From Pictodentalium vernedei (lineage: Eukaryota > Mollusca > Scaphopoda > Dentaliida > Dentaliidae): DNA of 64,000 bases. Positions 34,825-44,583 of the stretch are shown in pieces; the first letter of the stretch is position 1, and every line of letters starts with the position of its first letter. Below the pieces are notes generated by a model. It did no database searches. It was not told the origin of the DNA and was given only the letters and a program-made list of their open reading frames with translations. A program made the translations under genes and the position numbers. Location: the NCBI GenBank assembly GCA_031216915.1, contig JAUFNR010000051.1, forward strand, positions 62,001 through 126,000, read 5' to 3'.

Positions 34825-34997
34825 AAAGTGTCAATGACACTGCAGCTCAACTTGACTAAGAAGGGACTGAACTAAATAGAAAGTTCCAGTAATGCCAAGT
34901 CATTCACTCAACTTTCTGCAGAAAAGACATCACACCAAAGCTATATGTGAAAACAACCCATCCCAAAAGCTCACATTTGACATTGTCAAGTTGAGCA
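34825..34997 (-). mobile_element. TCAAGTT-family element, short form (Helitron2-like)
   Basis: The left end has hairpin AGTGTCAATGACACT followed by GCTCAACTTGAC. The right end is GACATTGTCAAGTTGAGC. These are the same ends as the large element at 44584-49444, with only about 173 bp between the extremes. Confidence 0.6.
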
Positions 34998-35068
34998 AGA
35001 ACTACAAATAAAATCAGCCCATCCTCACCAATAGTAGCACTGTGCATGCATACATGTGAGTGTGGGTT

Positions 35069-35260
35069 TGTCTTACCAACTTGACGAGGTAACTAGACAA
35101 AAGAGTTTGCGTGTTTCGCCTTACCGAGGTACAAAAGACAAAAGAAACCCTTTACCTCGGTTGTTTTCCCAGAACTGTACCAGCAAAACGAGGTAGAAAC
35201 CGTTAGTCCACACAAAGGACAAACAATGGGGTACCTCGGTATGTAGGGTAGACAAGACTC
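35069..35260 (-). repeat. X module, copy 1 (3' flank of Penelope-like copy A)
   Basis: A unit of about 190 bp recurs at 42765-42920 and 43031-43220. It contains five copies of CGAGGTA or its complement. On the minus strand it includes GGCGAAACACGC. In all three copies its right side (+) runs into TG repeats. Confidence 0.85.
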
Positions 35261-35461
35261 TGTGTGTGTTTGAGGTTAAAAAATCGCACTGGCACAGACA
35301 TTTCATACTGAAACGTTTTTTTCTTTTAATATGCCGCCGAAAAATTGTTTTCATTTACTGAACCCAGATGGGTTTCAAACATGACAAAAAATTACACCAA
35401 ATTTGATTTAAACTAAGTGATGAGCTTAGGAACTGGTTAAACTGACTGGCAATAATTGATG

Positions 35462-37834
35462 TCATTCATTGATGGGCTCTAATTTAGTCCTTACAAGGAT
35501 GTTACGCAAGCTTTTGTTTTTCTTATAGGCGATGACAGGTCGAAGATTCAAAGGTTCATTTAATTTAGCATTGGTAAAATTGAATTCATCTTTTAACATT
35601 TTTGCTATTTCGATATTCATTCTGTTGTACGTTAAAGTGAAAGGAATGATGGAACTCCTTTCGCATTCGCCCTCTGATATGTTCATACCAAATGGCCAGA
35701 GGGTTTGAAGCGTATTGATCCAAAAAGCTTCACGTTTTTTTCTAAATTCATCCGTTTCTTCTAATGTGTCTTTAATTGGTGGTTGTTCAATTGGGTGGAT
35801 TTCGAAATCGTCCAAAGAATGGCCAGGAAGGTTAAAATGTTGTGCTACTGGGGCATCAGCATTATGTTTTATATCCTGTTTGTGTCTAGTAGCACGTTCT
35901 CGAAAAGGATTTTGACTTTGACCAACATACTGTTTCCGACATCGCTTACAAGTGATAAGGTAAATAATGTTTGGTGAATCACAATGGAGGGGGTTACGGA
36001 CCTGATAATGATTTTTCGTTTGTTCGGAGGAAAATTCCTCTTTCTGATCAGGCATAAAAGTATGCAGTCTACAACGAGGCTTTTTGCAATTAAATACCGC
36101 GCCACTACTATTTTGCAACGGTCTGTTGTGTTCAATCTTCAGTGGTTCGAAATCGGTAGTTTCAGCTGGACTTTCGAGCTTTTTCAAGGTTTGGGATTTC
36201 AGGCTACGCAAAAGGCGCAGCGAGTACCCTCTCGATCTGAGGGCGCCAAATAGAGTAGAACAAGCCTCATTGAAATTTACCTTATCACTTGAATTGCGGT
36301 GGAAACGAATGAGCTGTGATTTGATGATACCTTTAAATGTGTGTTGAGGATGAAATGATTTAGTGTGCAACAATTGATGTGAATCAGTTGGTTTAAAATA
36401 TACTTTATAATCTAAATGACCGGACGCCTGAAATTGCTTGCCTTTATACACGGTTACATCGAGAAAATCAACAGAATTTTCACTGATAGTAGCTTTCAAT
36501 TTAATATTTGGATCGTGATTATTCAAAATTTCTAAAAATTCATCAAAATCTTCTTTTGAATGTTCCCAAATAATAAAAATGTCATCTAAATATCTGAGAT
36601 ATACGAGAGGATGCTTTGCACATTTGCTTAAGGCATTTTCCTCCCATTCCGCTTCATAAATGCTTGCAAAATTAGGACTGAATCTTTTACCCATAGGACA
36701 ACCCATTATTTGTAGAAAATATTCTCCATTGAATTGAAAGTCATTACCTTTTAAGCTCAGCTCTAAAAGATCCAAAATTTGTTCATCCGGGCGTTTCGCA
36801 TCCGGATATTTTTCAAATGCATTTTTAACTGATTTAACACCTTTATCAATATCAATGTTTGTATACATACTGTCGATATCCAAAGTAGCCAGAATTGCAT
36901 TTTTTGATATTTTCAATTTCGAAATTTGTGACAGGAAATCCTGTGTATTTTTTAGATAGCTCGGATGTCTATTTGCTATAGGTTTAAGATGATAATCAAT
37001 TAATTCCGAGATCGCATAAGATTCCGAATTACAATCTGATACAATTGGCCTCCCGGGTGGAGTTAAGTAATCCGTCCATGAAGAACGGTCCTTGTGGATC
37101 TTTGGTAGGATATAAAATTGTCTTGTTTGAGCACTGAGCTTAGCTGTTAAATATTTCAATTGTTTTTTGATAATGTGACCTTCGTCGAGGAGAAATTTTA
37201 AGATCTTATTGAATTTTTCGATATTACTAGGCCAAATAAGTGAATCTATTTTCTTATAATGTTTAGTATTGCTGAGTTGTCTCATGGCTTCCTTTATATA
37301 ATTATCCCGAGATAGAACAACTACCGACCCACCTTTGTCGGCTGGTTTAATTACTAATTTCTTATTTTTTCGAAGTTTCGTGAGGGCTCTCCGTTCACCA
37401 GCTGTTAAATTGTCTTTATCGGAGAGTATGTTCATGCTGAACACCTTTTTGATGATTCGTTTGCTAGCCTCAATAATTTCGGGATCTACTTCACTATCTG
37501 GAGGTGACCAACCAGATGATTCTGTAAAAGGAAGTTTCCGACCGCTGGAGTTTCTAAAGCGGTCGGCTAATTTCATTTGCCTAAGAAAATTACAGTTGTA
37601 TGATGGTAAATTTGTTTGGTTATCAGTTTTAGGATTTGGTGCTGGTTCAAAAGTTAAACCGCGATCTAAAAGAGATTTCTCTTGGGTTGTTAGGTCATTG
37701 GTGCCAGACAGGTTAACCACATTAGTTCCTAATCCCACATCTGTTAGGCGGCTGTTACCTTTGCCTTTACTTAGTTTAAATTTAGGTGGTTCAACCAGTG
37801 ATCGTACATAATATTGGCAGTTCTCGTGGTCCAA
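35462..37834 (-). CDS. Penelope-like ORF2: reverse transcriptase with GIY-YIG endonuclease
   Basis: The 790-codon protein would copy element RNA at a nick made by its own endonuclease. The N-terminal part carries KPADKGGSVVVLSR (about residue 165). The RT core shows ILPKIHK, GRPIVSDCNS, LDIDSMYTNID (motif A), MGCPMGKRFSPNFASI (motif B) and YLRYLDDIFII (motif C, about residue 412-420). A Cys/His cluster (CKKPRCRLH) precedes the GIY-YIG block IIYLITCKRC...KQYVGQS...RERATRH (about 620-655). Length and order fit canonical Penelope-like proteins. The start ATG at 37834 lies inside ORF1, so expression could instead come from -1 frameshifting at 37774-37783. No stops or frameshifts are present, and it differs from copy B at about seven residues. 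Confidence 0.95.
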   Translation of the reverse strand: MDHENCQYYVRSLVEPPKFKLSKGKGNSRLTDVGLGTNVVNLSGTNDLTTQEKSLLDRGLTFEPAPNPKTDNQTNLPSYNCNFLRQMKLADRFRNSSGRKLPFTESSGWSPPDSEVDPEIIEASKRIIKKVFSMNILSDKDNLTAGERRALTKLRKNKKLVIKPADKGGSVVVLSRDNYIKEAMRQLSNTKHYKKIDSLIWPSNIEKFNKILKFLLDEGHIIKKQLKYLTAKLSAQTRQFYILPKIHKDRSSWTDYLTPPGRPIVSDCNSESYAISELIDYHLKPIANRHPSYLKNTQDFLSQISKLKISKNAILATLDIDSMYTNIDIDKGVKSVKNAFEKYPDAKRPDEQILDLLELSLKGNDFQFNGEYFLQIMGCPMGKRFSPNFASIYEAEWEENALSKCAKHPLVYLRYLDDIFIIWEHSKEDFDEFLEILNNHDPNIKLKATISENSVDFLDVTVYKGKQFQASGHLDYKVYFKPTDSHQLLHTKSFHPQHTFKGIIKSQLIRFHRNSSDKVNFNEACSTLFGALRSRGYSLRLLRSLKSQTLKKLESPAETTDFEPLKIEHNRPLQNSSGAVFNCKKPRCRLHTFMPDQKEEFSSEQTKNHYQVRNPLHCDSPNIIYLITCKRCRKQYVGQSQNPFRERATRHKQDIKHNADAPVAQHFNLPGHSLDDFEIHPIEQPPIKDTLEETDEFRKKREAFWINTLQTLWPFGMNISEGECERSSIIPFTLTYNRMNIEIAKMLKDEFNFTNAKLNEPLNLRPVIAYKKNKSLRNILVRTKLEPINE

Positions 37835-39270
37835 TGGATTAAATCCTGAGCAACATCAAACTTTGCGTCATCAATTTTTGGTATCACGTTAACGTCCTTC
37901 ACTTTCCGAATGGTTTCGTTGATGATGCTCAGGGTTCTCCTCTCAGCCTGAGGGAGTTTTTGCGAAAAGTTTAGTTCAGCGAAATAAATTTTTGCTGATC
38001 TAAACTTGACCCTGATATCGCTAAGCATATTCCGCAACTGCTTAACTACGAGATCAGAATTATCGTTTCGAGAATTCACGCCAATATTTAATAATATTTT
38101 TTGGGGACTGGACTGGCCCCTGTGCCCTTTAAACATAGAGCGCAGATGATTGAATTTGGCGCCGGGGTAACACTCCACCTGGATGTCCGGATGGGGATTT
38201 CGATCAATGCGTCCTAAATTTGAACTTCCAATCATAAGGATGTTTTTACAAACATCGGGGAGGCGCCAATTCCTTTTGTCAAAATTAACTCCGCTTTTAT
38301 GCCGAAACTGGGAGAATTTAGAATCAAATGAGCGGCCCGAGTTGCGGCTCGGTGATTTGACTTTCTCTGAGTACGATATACCTGGTTGAACCACACTAGA
38401 TGCAGGGGAAGGGGGAGAAGAAACAGAAGCAGGAGAGGAAACAGAAACAGGAGAAGAAACAGAAGGAGGAGGAGGAGTTCTAGTGAGAGCACTAGGAGAA
38501 CTAGAGAAGAAAGGCTGAGGAGGAGTAGGAGGTAGAGGAACAAGACGAGGCGAGACAGCGTTACTCAATTTGCGAGCATCTTCAGTCACAATATGGACCG
38601 GAGATGTTTGCAAATTGAGGCGCTTACTCTGAGAGAAAGAAAAAGTAGAAGGAAAAGAAGAGGGAGAAGTGCTTTGCCTTGATCTTTTCTTATTTTGCTT
38701 TTCGCGTTGGGGTAGAGGGACAACACGGGCCGGAGTTTGCTTGCTCCCTCCCGTATTGTTCCTTACTCCAGACGCTGGGCGAAGTTCCGAAATGTAAGAC
38801 TCATAGGCCGAAATCGTCTTACCTGTCAACTTGTTTTTAAAGTTTTTTTGAGCCCAGATCAAGGCACGCGCCGAAGCGCTGTTGAAGTCTATCTTTTCGA
38901 GTCCAGGAGGTGGTCGCATAGCCAAAGTTATCTTAGACTTCAACTGGTTTAAATTTATCTTATAATGCTCAATTAAAGCATTTAACGTTTGGTTGGCCCA
39001 TCCCACACTAATCTGTCGAAAAACAGAAAAAATGTGTGGGGTGGGAAGAGCCGGCTTTAGAAAGCCCCCTAACTCATCTACTTTCTTCTCCAACTGCTTC
39101 GGGAAATCCCGGTTGGCCAAATGCTGCTCTAGGAGCCCAATATGGTGCATACACTGAATCACCTGGAAAAGGGCCTTGACCAATCTAGAATAGGCCTGGA
39201 ACGATTGTTCCTGGCCCCTTCCAGACTGGGCAACTCTCTTTCCCTGATGCTTCTGTCTTTTTTGAGCCAT
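37771..39270 (-). CDS. Penelope-like ORF1 with C-terminal SGNH-hydrolase-like domain
   Basis: The 499-codon ORF begins at the first ATG after the leader. Residues 1-20 are basic. Residues 20-170 are probably helical with no named domain. Residues 180-330 are Ser/Pro-rich and likely disordered. Residues 343-499 look like an SGNH/GDSL hydrolase fold: MIGSSN (GDS-like block, candidate Ser about 350), YPGAK, NIGVNSRND (Asn about 399) and DLIHWT (Asp about 476, His about 479). SGNH domains are known in ORF1 of CR1-type LINEs and in some giant Penelope-related elements of rotifers; whether this one is catalytic is untested. It overlaps ORF2 by 64 bp in the -1 relation. The role is inferred to be RNP or Gag-like. 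Confidence 0.85.
   Translation of the reverse strand: MAQKRQKHQGKRVAQSGRGQEQSFQAYSRLVKALFQVIQCMHHIGLLEQHLANRDFPKQLEKKVDELGGFLKPALPTPHIFSVFRQISVGWANQTLNALIEHYKINLNQLKSKITLAMRPPPGLEKIDFNSASARALIWAQKNFKNKLTGKTISAYESYISELRPASGVRNNTGGSKQTPARVVPLPQREKQNKKRSRQSTSPSSFPSTFSFSQSKRLNLQTSPVHIVTEDARKLSNAVSPRLVPLPPTPPQPFFSSSPSALTRTPPPPSVSSPVSVSSPASVSSPPSPASSVVQPGISYSEKVKSPSRNSGRSFDSKFSQFRHKSGVNFDKRNWRLPDVCKNILMIGSSNLGRIDRNPHPDIQVECYPGAKFNHLRSMFKGHRGQSSPQKILLNIGVNSRNDNSDLVVKQLRNMLSDIRVKFRSAKIYFAELNFSQKLPQAERRTLSIINETIRKVKDVNVIPKIDDAKFDVAQDLIHWTTRTANIMYDHWLNHLNLN
37774..37783 (-). promoter_or_regulatory. Candidate -1 frameshift site between ORF1 and ORF2
   Basis: Minus strand AAATTTAAAC lies immediately before the ORF1 stop TAA. 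In the ORF1 frame (CTA AAT TTA AAC TAA) it forms two overlapping X-XXY-YYZ heptamers, A-AAU-UUA and U-UUA-AAC, both known efficient -1 sites in viruses. A -1 slip enters ORF2 exactly. A clear downstream pseudoknot was not found by eye; only a weak AGGC/GCCU pairing is visible. Confidence 0.6.
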
Positions 39271-39409
39271 TTGAAGAATAAGTAGATGAATTTAAAATGA
39301 AATTAAAATGAAGAAATGAAATAAATTAAAATGAAATCTAGATATTACCTATTAGAGAAGATACCTGGATTGGTTGTAGTCTTCAGCAAAGGTAGAAAAT
39401 AATCCGTCT

Positions 39410-39450
39410 GTCTCGACGCGTTTCGCTTGGTTTGGCTTTTTCAAAGAGAC
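39410..39450 (-). ncRNA. Hammerhead-like motif in the Penelope leader (degenerate)
   Basis: On the minus strand GUCUC and GAGAC could form stem I around a core ending GCGAAACGCGUC. GAAA followed by a tiny stem III and GUC is the 3' half of a type I hammerhead, a motif known from Penelope-like elements. The CUGAUGA box is not recognisable; UUUGAAA stands in its place. It is therefore a relic, a variant, or chance. Confidence 0.35.
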
Positions 39451-40054
39451 TTTGAGGAAAATGATTCCAACTTTGGGAGGGAATGCATGGTATATATCCA
39501 TATGTGGGCTGGGGGTGTTTTTCACAGCTCAGTACATAATTAAACTCGGTAACAAGCTGACAAATGTCACTCATCTAATTAATTCTTTTCAATCTGAGAT
39601 GTCCCAAGTTTGTTTTTCACAACTCAGTTTGTGTCGTCCAAACAAGTTAGATGAAGCCCTATTGATTGGCTTCCATTGAATTTTAATCAGTCAGTGAGTG
39701 GTTTACTTTACTGACCCCATGAAGCCCTATTGGTTGGCTTTGATTTAAGTAAAACCAATCGGGAGCGGTTTGCTTTACTGGCTTCAGAAGTATGTGAAAA
39801 TAATATGAAAAAATGGTTTGATAAAATATATTGTGACTAAAGAAATAAATGAAAAAATAACGCCAAAGATCATGATGCCTCACGAATGTTATCAGTTGGA
39901 ATGAATATCCCCCGACGGAGGTTTATGACGGAAAATATTTTACACCACGTAGAAATTGTGTGTTTTACCTTCTGAACCTCTACATTGTGTGAAAGGTATG
40001 AAAAATTAAATAAAAATAATAATTTAAATAAATGAATCAAATAAATGAATCAAA

Positions 40055-40089
<35 letters not shown>

Positions 40090-40216
40090 AAAATTAAAAA
40101 TAATCAATAAATAAATATATAAAGAAATAAATAATAATTTTATTTAGGAAATACATACACATGATTGAAATTAGAACCTATTTTGTTTTTGGGCATAATG
40201 AACTCTGGCACTCGCC
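39451..40216. other. Spacer between Penelope-like copies
   Basis: It contains two related TGAAGCCCTATTG-type subrepeats (39650-39790) and an (AAAT)n microsatellite at about 40020-40095. The leader of copy A may extend into it. No gene. Confidence 0.6.
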
Positions 40217-42764
40217 TGTGTGTGTTTGAGGTTAAAAAATCGCACTGGCACAGACATTTCATACTGAAACGTTTTTTTCTTTTAATATGCCGCCGAAAAA
40301 TTGTTTTCATTTACTGAACCCAGATGGGTTTCAAACATGACAAAAAATTACACCAAATTTGATTTAAACTAAGTGATGAGCTTAGGAACTGGTTAAACTG
40401 ACTGGCAATAATTGATGTCATTCATTGATGGGCTCTAATTTAGTCCTTACAAGGATGTTACGCAAGCTTTTGTTTTTCTTATTGGCGATGACAGGTCGAA
40501 GATTCAAAGGTTCATTTAATTTAGCATTGGTAAAATTGAATTCATCTTTTAACATTTTTGCTATTTCGATATTCATTCTGTTGTACGTTAAAGTGAAAGG
40601 AATGATGGACCTCCTTTCGCATTCGCCCTCTGATATGTTCATACCAAATGGCCAGAGGGTTTGAAGCGTATTGATCCAAAAAGCTTCACGTTTTTTTCTA
40701 AATTCATCCGTTTCTTCTAATGTGTCTTTAATTGGTGGTTGTTCAATTGGGTGGATTTCGAAATCGTCCAAAGAATGGCCAGGAAGGTTAAAATGTTGTG
40801 CTACTGGGGCATCAGCATTATGTTTTATATCCTGTTTGTGTCTAGTAGCACGTTCTCGAAAAGGATTTTGACTTTGACCAACATACTGTTTCCGACATCG
40901 CTTACAAGTGATAAGGTAAATAATGTTTGGTGAATCACAATGGAGGGGGTTACGGATCTGATAATGATTTTTCGTTTGTTCGGAGGAAAATTCCTCTTTC
41001 TGATCAGGCATAAAAGTATGCAGTCTACAACGAGGCTTTTTGCAATTAAATACCGCGCCACTACTATTTTGCAACGGTCTGTTGTGTTCAATCTTCAGTG
41101 GTTCGAAATCGGTAGTTTCAGCTGGACTTTCGAGCTTTTTCAAGGTTTGGGATTTCAGGCTACGCAAAAGGCGCAGCGAGTACCCTCTCGATCTGAGGGC
41201 GCCAAATAGAGTAGAACAAGCCTCACTGAAATTTACCTTATCACTTGAATTGCGGTGGAAACGAATGAGCTGTGATTTGATGATACCTTTAAATGTGTGT
41301 TGAGGATGAAATGATTTAGTGTGCAACAATTGATGTGAATCAGTTGGTTTAAAATATACTTTATAATCTAAATGACCGGACGCCTGAAATTGCTTGCCTT
41401 TATACACGGTTACATCGAGAAAATCAACAGAATTTTCACTGATAGTAGCTTTCAATTTAATATTTGGATCGTGATTATTCAAAATTTCTAAAAATTCATC
41501 AAAATCTTCTTTTGAATGTTCCCAAATAATAAAAATGTCATCTAAATATCTGAGATATACGAGAGGATGCTTTGCACATTTGCTTAAGGCATTTTCCTCC
41601 CATTCTGCTACATAAATGCTTGCAAAATTAGGACTGAATCTTTTACCCATAGGACAACCCATTATTTGTAGAAAATATTCTCCATTGAATTGAAAGTCAT
41701 TACCTTTTAAGCTCAGCTCTAAAAGATCCAAAATTTGTTCATCCGGGCGTTTCGCATCCGGATATTTTTCAAATGCATTTTTAACTGATTTAACACCTTT
41801 ATCAATATCAATGTTCGTATACATACTGTCGATATCCAAAGTAGCCAGAATTGCATTTTTTGATATTTTCAATTTCGAAATTTGTGACAGGAAATCCTGT
41901 GTATTTTTTAGATAGCTCGGATGTCTATTTGCTATAGGTTTAAGATGATAATCAATTAATTCCGAGATCGCATAAGATTCCGAATTACAATCTGATACAA
42001 TTGGCCTCCCGGGTGGAGTTAAGTAATTCGTCCATGAAGAACGGTCCTTGTGGATCTTTGGTAGGATATAAAATTGTCTTGTTTGAGCACTGAGCTTAGC
42101 TGTTAAATATTTCAATTGTTTTTTGATAATGTGACCTTCGTCGAGGAGAAATTTTAAGATCTTATTGAATTTTTCGATATTACTAGGCCAAATAAGTGAA
42201 TCTATTTTCTTATAATGTTTAGTATTGCTGAGTTGTCTCATGGCTTCCTTTATATAATTATCCCGAGATAGAACAACTACTGACCCACCTTTGTCGGCTG
42301 GTTTAATTACTAATTTCTTATTTTTTCGAAGTTTCGTGAGGGCTCTCCGTTCACCAGCTGTTAAATTGTCTTTATCGGAGAGTATGTTCATGCTGAACAC
42401 CTTTTTGATGATTCGTTTGCTAGCCTCAATAATTTCGGGATCTACTTCACTATCTGGAGGTGACCAACCAGATGATTCTGTAAAAGGAAGTTTCCGACCG
42501 CTGGAGTTTCTAAAGCGGTCGGCTAATTTCATTTGCCTAAGAAAATTACAGTTGTATGATGGTAAATTTGTTTGGTTATCAGTTTTAGGATTTGGTGCTG
42601 GTACAAAAGTTAAACCGCGATCTAAAAGAGATTTCTCTTGGGTTGTTAGGTCATTGGTGCCAGACAGGTTAACCACATTAGTTCCTAATCCCACATCTGT
42701 TAGGCGGCTGTTACCTTTGCCTTTACTTAGTTTAAATTTAGGTGGTTCAACCAGTGATCGTACA
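40217..42764 (-). mobile_element. Penelope-like element copy B, 5'-truncated
   Basis: It is nearly identical to 35261-37807 of copy A, including the 3' UTR and CA-rich 3' end. Homology stops at CGTACA (42764), inside the ORF1/ORF2 overlap, and the X module follows without spacer. ORF1 is lost. Same orientation as copy A and about 770 bp upstream of its leader. Confidence 0.92.
40418..42764 (-). CDS. Penelope-like ORF2, copy B (start lost to truncation)
   Basis: The protein matches copy A over its whole length, with about seven substitutions seen by eye: E/V in LTF-PAPNP, D/N in SSWT-YL, E/V in SIY-AEWEE, N/S in VNF-EAC, V/I in HYQ-RNP, S/R in CER-SII, and Y/N in VIA-KKN. All RT and GIY-YIG motifs are present. 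The ATG used in copy A lies upstream of the truncation point; the first candidate start in frame is a GTG at 42694. The frame stays open through the junction into the X module, so a fusion product is possible in principle. Probably inactive on its own. Confidence 0.85.
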
Positions 42765-43027
<263 letters not shown>

Positions 43028-43030
43028 ACT

Positions 43031-43218
43031 TGTCTTACCAACTTGACGAGGTAACTAGACAAAAGAGTTTGCGTGTTTCGCCTTACCGAGGTACAAAAGA
43101 CAAAAGAAACCCTTTACCTCGGTTGTTTTCCCAGAACTGTACCGGCAAAACGAGGTTGAAACCGTTAGTCCACACAAAGGACAGACAATGGGGTACCTCG
43201 GTATGTAGGGAAAACAAG

Positions 43219-43220
<2 letters not shown>
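43031..43220 (-). repeat. X module, copy 3
   Basis: Full-length module, nearly identical to copy 1, followed by a second TG run at 43221-43271. Confidence 0.85.
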
Positions 43221-43274
<54 letters not shown>

Positions 43275-43329
43275 AAGTTACATATGAAATGTGAAAAAAT
43301 TTTGTTATGAGAAATGACCTGTAGAATGT

Positions 43330-43798
43330 TCTAAATGAATTGTGACTCTTCTAAATTCAAAGTTCAGGATGGCCAGTGGTGGCCATATTTTCAATAAAAT
43401 TTGACACTTTTTGTAGAGGTCATCAGAATCATACGAAATTTGAAAAAGATCAGATGAGAAATGCAGCTAAATCCAAGATGGCCACTGGCAGCCATGTTTT
43501 TCAACATAATTCAGAAAAATTTGATAGATTTCATCTAGACATCACACCAAAGCTACATATAAAACTTGAAAAAGAAAGGTGAGAGGTGGCCATATTTTTC
43601 AACAGAATTCAAAAAAATTCAATACCTTCTATCTAGACATTACCCCAAAGCCACGTATGGAATTTGAATCAGGTGAGAAATGCAGCCTGCCAGGTGTGCT
43701 AAAGGTATTGTGGATGGACAGACATACAGATGCATGGATGGACGATGGATTGCACTCCAACCCAATAGCTAATGTTTGACATTGTCAAGTTGGGCTCA
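43330..43798 (-). mobile_element. TCAAGTT-family fragment with tandem core
   Basis: It ends in GACATTGTCAAGTTGGGCTC. The core has about three units (GATGGCCA, CATCACACCAAAGC) resembling the interior of the short element at 34825. The hairpin end is missing. Confidence 0.5.
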
Positions 43799-44583
43799 AA
43801 AAGAAAAATTACACAACAGATCCCAACTCCAACTCCACATGCACCTCACCCCTCCAACCAGGTCAACTGGAGAAAATTGGGTGGGGGTGGGGGCACAAAA
43901 TCACCTGAAACCTTTCAAAACTAATGTTAAATCACCCAAACCCACCCCCTCCCAACACACACACACACAACCCGAACACTGGGTCAACTACGGGAAAAGT
44001 TTTATATTTGCATAAAATCACTCAAAATCCTCAAATCTATTTTTAAACAGAAATTTTTTTTTTTTAAGCACCCAAAAAACACTCCTCTAACCTCCTCTTC
44101 CAGGGGTCAATTGGGTGAAAAAAATTTCGGGCACAAAATCACTCAAAACCCTTAAAAAATAATTGTAAGGCAAAATAAAAATTCCCCCAAAGAACTCCAA
44201 GAAGCATTTTCAAATTGCACAGAACCACTGTTTTCATCCAACAAATAACTGCTATTTGTATAAATTGATCTAAAGTTAACCGGAGCAAAAATCAGGGAAA
44301 AAGTAAATGACAAACTAGAACCCGTGACAAAACCAGTCACAAAAGTGCATGAGTAGAAAAGGTCTATAAGTCTTGTGAAACTCATCGTAACAGGCCCCAA
44401 TTCAAACTTTACCTTTATTTTGATATGGCCCCAATTTGAACTTTACCTTTATTTTGATATAACTGAGGCACACACCAAGTTTGGTCCTGATCTATGAATC
44501 AAAACTCAGGTTATCATCTATAAACCAAAATGTTGATGGAAATGTGCAAATTCTGAGTCGAAAAGGCCCATGACTCTTGCAAT
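43799..44583. repeat. Decayed tandem repeat, left part
   Basis: Units contain ACCAAGTTTGGTCCTGATCT and GTTATCATCTATAAACCAAA. The array continues at 49445-49484 and 50244-51300, interrupted by two insertions. Confidence 0.6.

Larger units (their letters stand above)
35261..39450 (-). mobile_element. Penelope-like element copy A, apparently intact
   Basis: The minus-strand order is: leader with a ribozyme-like motif (39450-39271), ORF1 (39270-37771), overlapping ORF2 (37834-35462), and a 3' UTR of about 200 bp ending CTCAAACACACACAG. Both ORFs are uninterrupted. RT plus C-terminal GIY-YIG defines an endonuclease-plus Penelope-like element. The 5' limit is set provisionally at the motif at 39410-39450. 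The 3' part is nearly identical to copy B. Confidence 0.9.

Noticed and set aside
35715..37811. Several plus-strand frames of 64-158 codons across Penelope copy A, repeated in copy B
   Set aside because: They are antisense shadows of ORF2; they recur in both copies only because the DNA does.
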